From assembly GCA_020630045.1 (NCBI GenBank), contig JAHDCE010000085.1, positions 4,780-10,697 on the forward strand: a stretch of DNA of 5,918 bases, written 5' to 3'. Numbering within the stretch: the stretch's first letter is position 1; each line of letters begins with the position of its first letter. This DNA is from Saprospiraceae bacterium. GTDB lineage: Bacteria > Bacteroidota > Bacteroidia > Chitinophagales > Saprospiraceae. Of this stretch, positions 5,891 to 5,918 are shown one piece after another. The notes beneath the pieces were generated by a model, which saw only the letters and a list, made by a program, of their open reading frames with translations, was not told where the DNA came from and did no database searches. The position numbers were made by a program, and so were the translations under genes.

Positions 5891-5918
5891 ATGAAAGACA
5901 AATCGTTATTTTGGGAAT
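5891..5918 (+). CDS. possible start of a gene running off the right edge
   Basis: An ATG at 5891 opens MKDKSLFWE and is still open at the window end. An in-frame ATG at 5852 would add 13 residues (MSFFIRCYHGIFC), but it sits directly against the terminator-like T-run, so 5891 is preferred. No Shine-Dalgarno sequence is visible. Nine residues are too few to identify a family. By position, this is the nearest candidate for a protein that would act with the two RNA units upstream, such as a reverse transcriptase; that is inference only. Confidence 0.35.

Overview
The window reads as chromosomal DNA from a member of the Bacteroidota/Fibrobacterota (FCB) lineage. Three observations suggest this: a Bacteroidota-type promoter (TTG, 20 nt, TATCTTTG) at 4914-4944, no visible Shine-Dalgarno sequence before the ATG at 3156, and moderate GC with heavy TTG-leucine usage. 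The assignment is an inference; no rRNA or tRNA gene is present to confirm it.

Positions 1-4811 hold two co-directional genes 47 nt apart. The first has lost only its extreme 5' end to the window edge. It is a WGR-domain protein followed by a very long alpha-helical, HEAT-like body (MolR/YehI-like). The second carries a C-terminal SWIM zinc finger (C-x-C-x12-C-x-H) and resembles the SWIM proteins (E. coli YehQ-like) that travel with WGR proteins, MoxR-type AAA+ ATPases and VWA proteins. The ATPase and VWA partners are not in this window and would have to lie upstream.

Positions 4812-5890 contain no convincing protein gene but are dense in RNA-like structure. A promoter at 4914-4944 is followed by two leader hairpins, then by two tandem, divergent copies of what looks like the same structured RNA (about 5033-5290 and 5315-5513). 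Each copy has, in order: a basal stem closing the unit, CTTGCA, a small 8-position hairpin (TGCTG-TYAT-CGGCA core, with compensatory changes between copies), a long hairpin whose sequence differs completely between copies (30-bp perfect stem versus 15-bp perfect stem), and ACGAAG immediately before the 3' strand of the basal stem. This order matches a retron-type msr-msd RNA (a1, small hairpins, long msd hairpin, a2), here apparently duplicated. No reverse transcriptase is encoded in the window. The only candidate partner is an open frame that starts at about 5891 and runs off the right edge.

Between copy 2 and that frame lie an 84-nt element with nested inverted repeats, two compact hairpins, and a terminator-like stem-loop followed by T-runs (5813-5849). 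The most interesting content is the tandem RNA pair: a conserved recognition scaffold carrying different long arms, with its protein partner probably just outside the window.
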